From the NCBI GenBank assembly GCA_030840885.1, contig JAVEDQ010000429.1, positions 1-6,279 of the forward strand: a stretch of DNA of 6,279 nucleotides, read 5' to 3'. Shown here in pieces: positions 5,459 to 6,279 of this stretch (within the stretch, counting starts at the first letter, position 1; every line of letters begins with the position of its first letter). Under the pieces are notes generated by a model. The model saw only the letters and a program-made list of their open reading frames with translations. It was not told the origin of the DNA and ran no database searches. The position numbers and the translations under genes are program-made. The stretch comes from Frankiaceae bacterium. GTDB lineage: Bacteria; Actinomycetota; Actinomycetes; Frankiales; Frankiaceae.

Positions 5459-5860
5459 ATGACCACCGCCGCCACGCGCCTCCGTCCCGCCCTCGTCGAA
5501 CTCGTCGTCGCCGACATGGCCACAACTCTCGCCTTTTACCGCCGACTCGGCGTCGACATCCCGGCCGACGCCGACGGCGCCCCGCATGTCGAGGCCGACC
5601 TCGGCGGGCTGCGCATAGCGTGGGACACCGAGGACGTGATCCGCTCCTTCGACCCCGACTGGACCCGGCCGAGCGGTGGACATCGGACTGCACTCGGCTT
5701 CCGGTGCGACGGCCCCGAGGAGGTCGACGCCGCCTACGCCGAGCTCACCGAGGCCGGGTACGAGGGCCACCTCCCGCCCTGGGACGCGGTGTGGGGAATG
5801 CGCTACGCCATCCTCCACGATCCGGACGGCCGGCCCGTCGACCTGTTCGCACCCCTTTAG
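5459..5860 (+). CDS. VOC (glyoxalase/bleomycin resistance/dioxygenase fold) family protein
   Basis: The 133-residue protein is a single-chain VOC protein of two beta-alpha-beta-beta-beta modules, probably acting as a dimer. The first module has VELVVADMATTLAFYRRLGVDIP (13-35) and the GGLRIAWDT strand (49-57). The second has ALGFRCDGPEEVDAAYAELTEAGY (78-101), PPWDAVWGMRYAILHDPDGRPVDLFAPL to the end. The PWDxxWGxRYAxxxDPDG pattern is common in actinobacterial relatives annotated as glyoxalase-like. Which metal or substrate is used cannot be told; a lyase, a dioxygenase or a drug-binding protein are all possible. ATG 5459 gives the usual family length and puts the first strand at the N-terminus. 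An upstream in-frame ATG at 5408 would add 17 unrelated residues and overlap the likely control region. Neither start has a good ribosome site. The stop is 14 bases from that of the convergent AraC-type gene. Confidence 0.85.
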   Translation: MTTAATRLRPALVELVVADMATTLAFYRRLGVDIPADADGAPHVEADLGGLRIAWDTEDVIRSFDPDWTRPSGGHRTALGFRCDGPEEVDAAYAELTEAGYEGHLPPWDAVWGMRYAILHDPDGRPVDLFAPL

Positions 5861-5874
5861 TACGCCGTCGAAGA

Positions 5875-6279
5875 TCAGAGCCCGGCTGCGAATGTCCGCG
5901 GTGACTCACCGGTCAGCTCACGGACGTCGCGGGAGAAGTGGGCCTGGTCGGCGTAGCCGGCGTCGGCAGCGACCTCGGCCAGGCGAAGGCCCGCCCCCGC
6001 GAGGACGAGGGCCTGCTGCAGCCGGACGATGCGCAACAGCCGTCCCGGGCCATAGCCGAAGGCGGCGAGGGACCGGCGCTGCAGCTGACGGGTGCTGTAG
6101 CCGAGCTCCTCGGCCATCCGCGACACCGGGATGCGTCGTCGGGCGAGTGACAACACGCGGGCGCCGAACGGGTCGACACCCCGCGCAGCGGCGGTCTCGA
6201 CCCACGTGGTCAGCGCTTCGACGGGCCGTTCGGCAACGGCCTCGGTGAGCCTGCGTGCAACTGCGGCCGGCCAGAGATC
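5875..6279 (-). CDS. AraC-family transcriptional regulator, C-terminal part (5' end outside window)
   Basis: The frame is open from the window edge to TGA at 5875, giving the last 134 residues. It carries the AraC/XylS double helix-turn-helix domain. The first helix-turn-helix lies near residues 51-73 (VSRMAEELGYSTRQLQRRS), the linking helix has RLQQALVLA (86-94), and the second lies near 97-120. It ends with the AraC signature AADAGYADQAHFSRDVRELTGESPRTF. The N-terminal ligand-sensing part is cut off, so the effector is unknown. Starts inside the fragment would remove part of the domain's lead-in, so the gene must continue upstream. It converges on the VOC gene, a pairing that makes joint function plausible, but no target site is proven. 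Confidence 0.92.
   Translation of the reverse strand, partial: DLWPAAVARRLTEAVAERPVEALTTWVETAAARGVDPFGARVLSLARRRIPVSRMAEELGYSTRQLQRRSLAAFGYGPGRLLRIVRLQQALVLAGAGLRLAEVAADAGYADQAHFSRDVRELTGESPRTFAAGL

Overview
This is a GC-rich window whose codons mostly end in G or C, with GTG and TTG starts and several actinobacterial families: class F sortase, LURP-one-related protein, DUF2218 and a PIG-V-like GT-C mannosyltransferase. It looks like a chromosomal piece of an actinomycete. I cannot name the genus from sequence alone. I see no transposase, integrase, CRISPR array, tRNA or rRNA.

Layout. Positions 1-755 (+) hold the 3' end of an unidentified gene ending in a glycine-rich tail, joined by a 4-base ATGA overlap to a class F sortase. 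Positions 756-1296 form a 541-base stretch without a recognisable gene but with several inverted repeats. Positions 1297-1818 (-) encode a LURP-one-related protein. The 387-base divergent region (1819-2205) carries a short open frame resembling the C-terminus of a STAS anti-sigma-factor antagonist; it stops directly before the LURP start. Positions 2206-2818 (+) encode a small four-helix membrane protein whose 3' end appears frameshifted. Three minus-strand genes, transcribed from right to left, follow: DUF2218 (5344-5048), a PIG-V-like membrane glycosyltransferase (4947-3664) and a DedA membrane protein (3500-2877). Gaps of 100 and 163 bases separate them, so co-transcription is possible but not assured. 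A VOC/glyoxalase-fold protein (5459-5860, +) is divergent from DUF2218 and converges, with only 14 bases between stops, on the 3' part of an AraC-type regulator (6279-5875, -) that runs off the window.

How the genes may work together. The sortase pair is the clearest functional unit and concerns the cell surface. DedA and the GT-C enzyme are both envelope membrane proteins, probably concerned with lipid or glycan handling. The AraC/VOC/DUF2218 group looks like a small stress or metabolism cluster with a candidate operator in its divergent promoter region. I found no convincing undescribed system. The points most worth checking are the coupled sortase and possible substrate, the frameshifted membrane gene and the STAS-like remnant.
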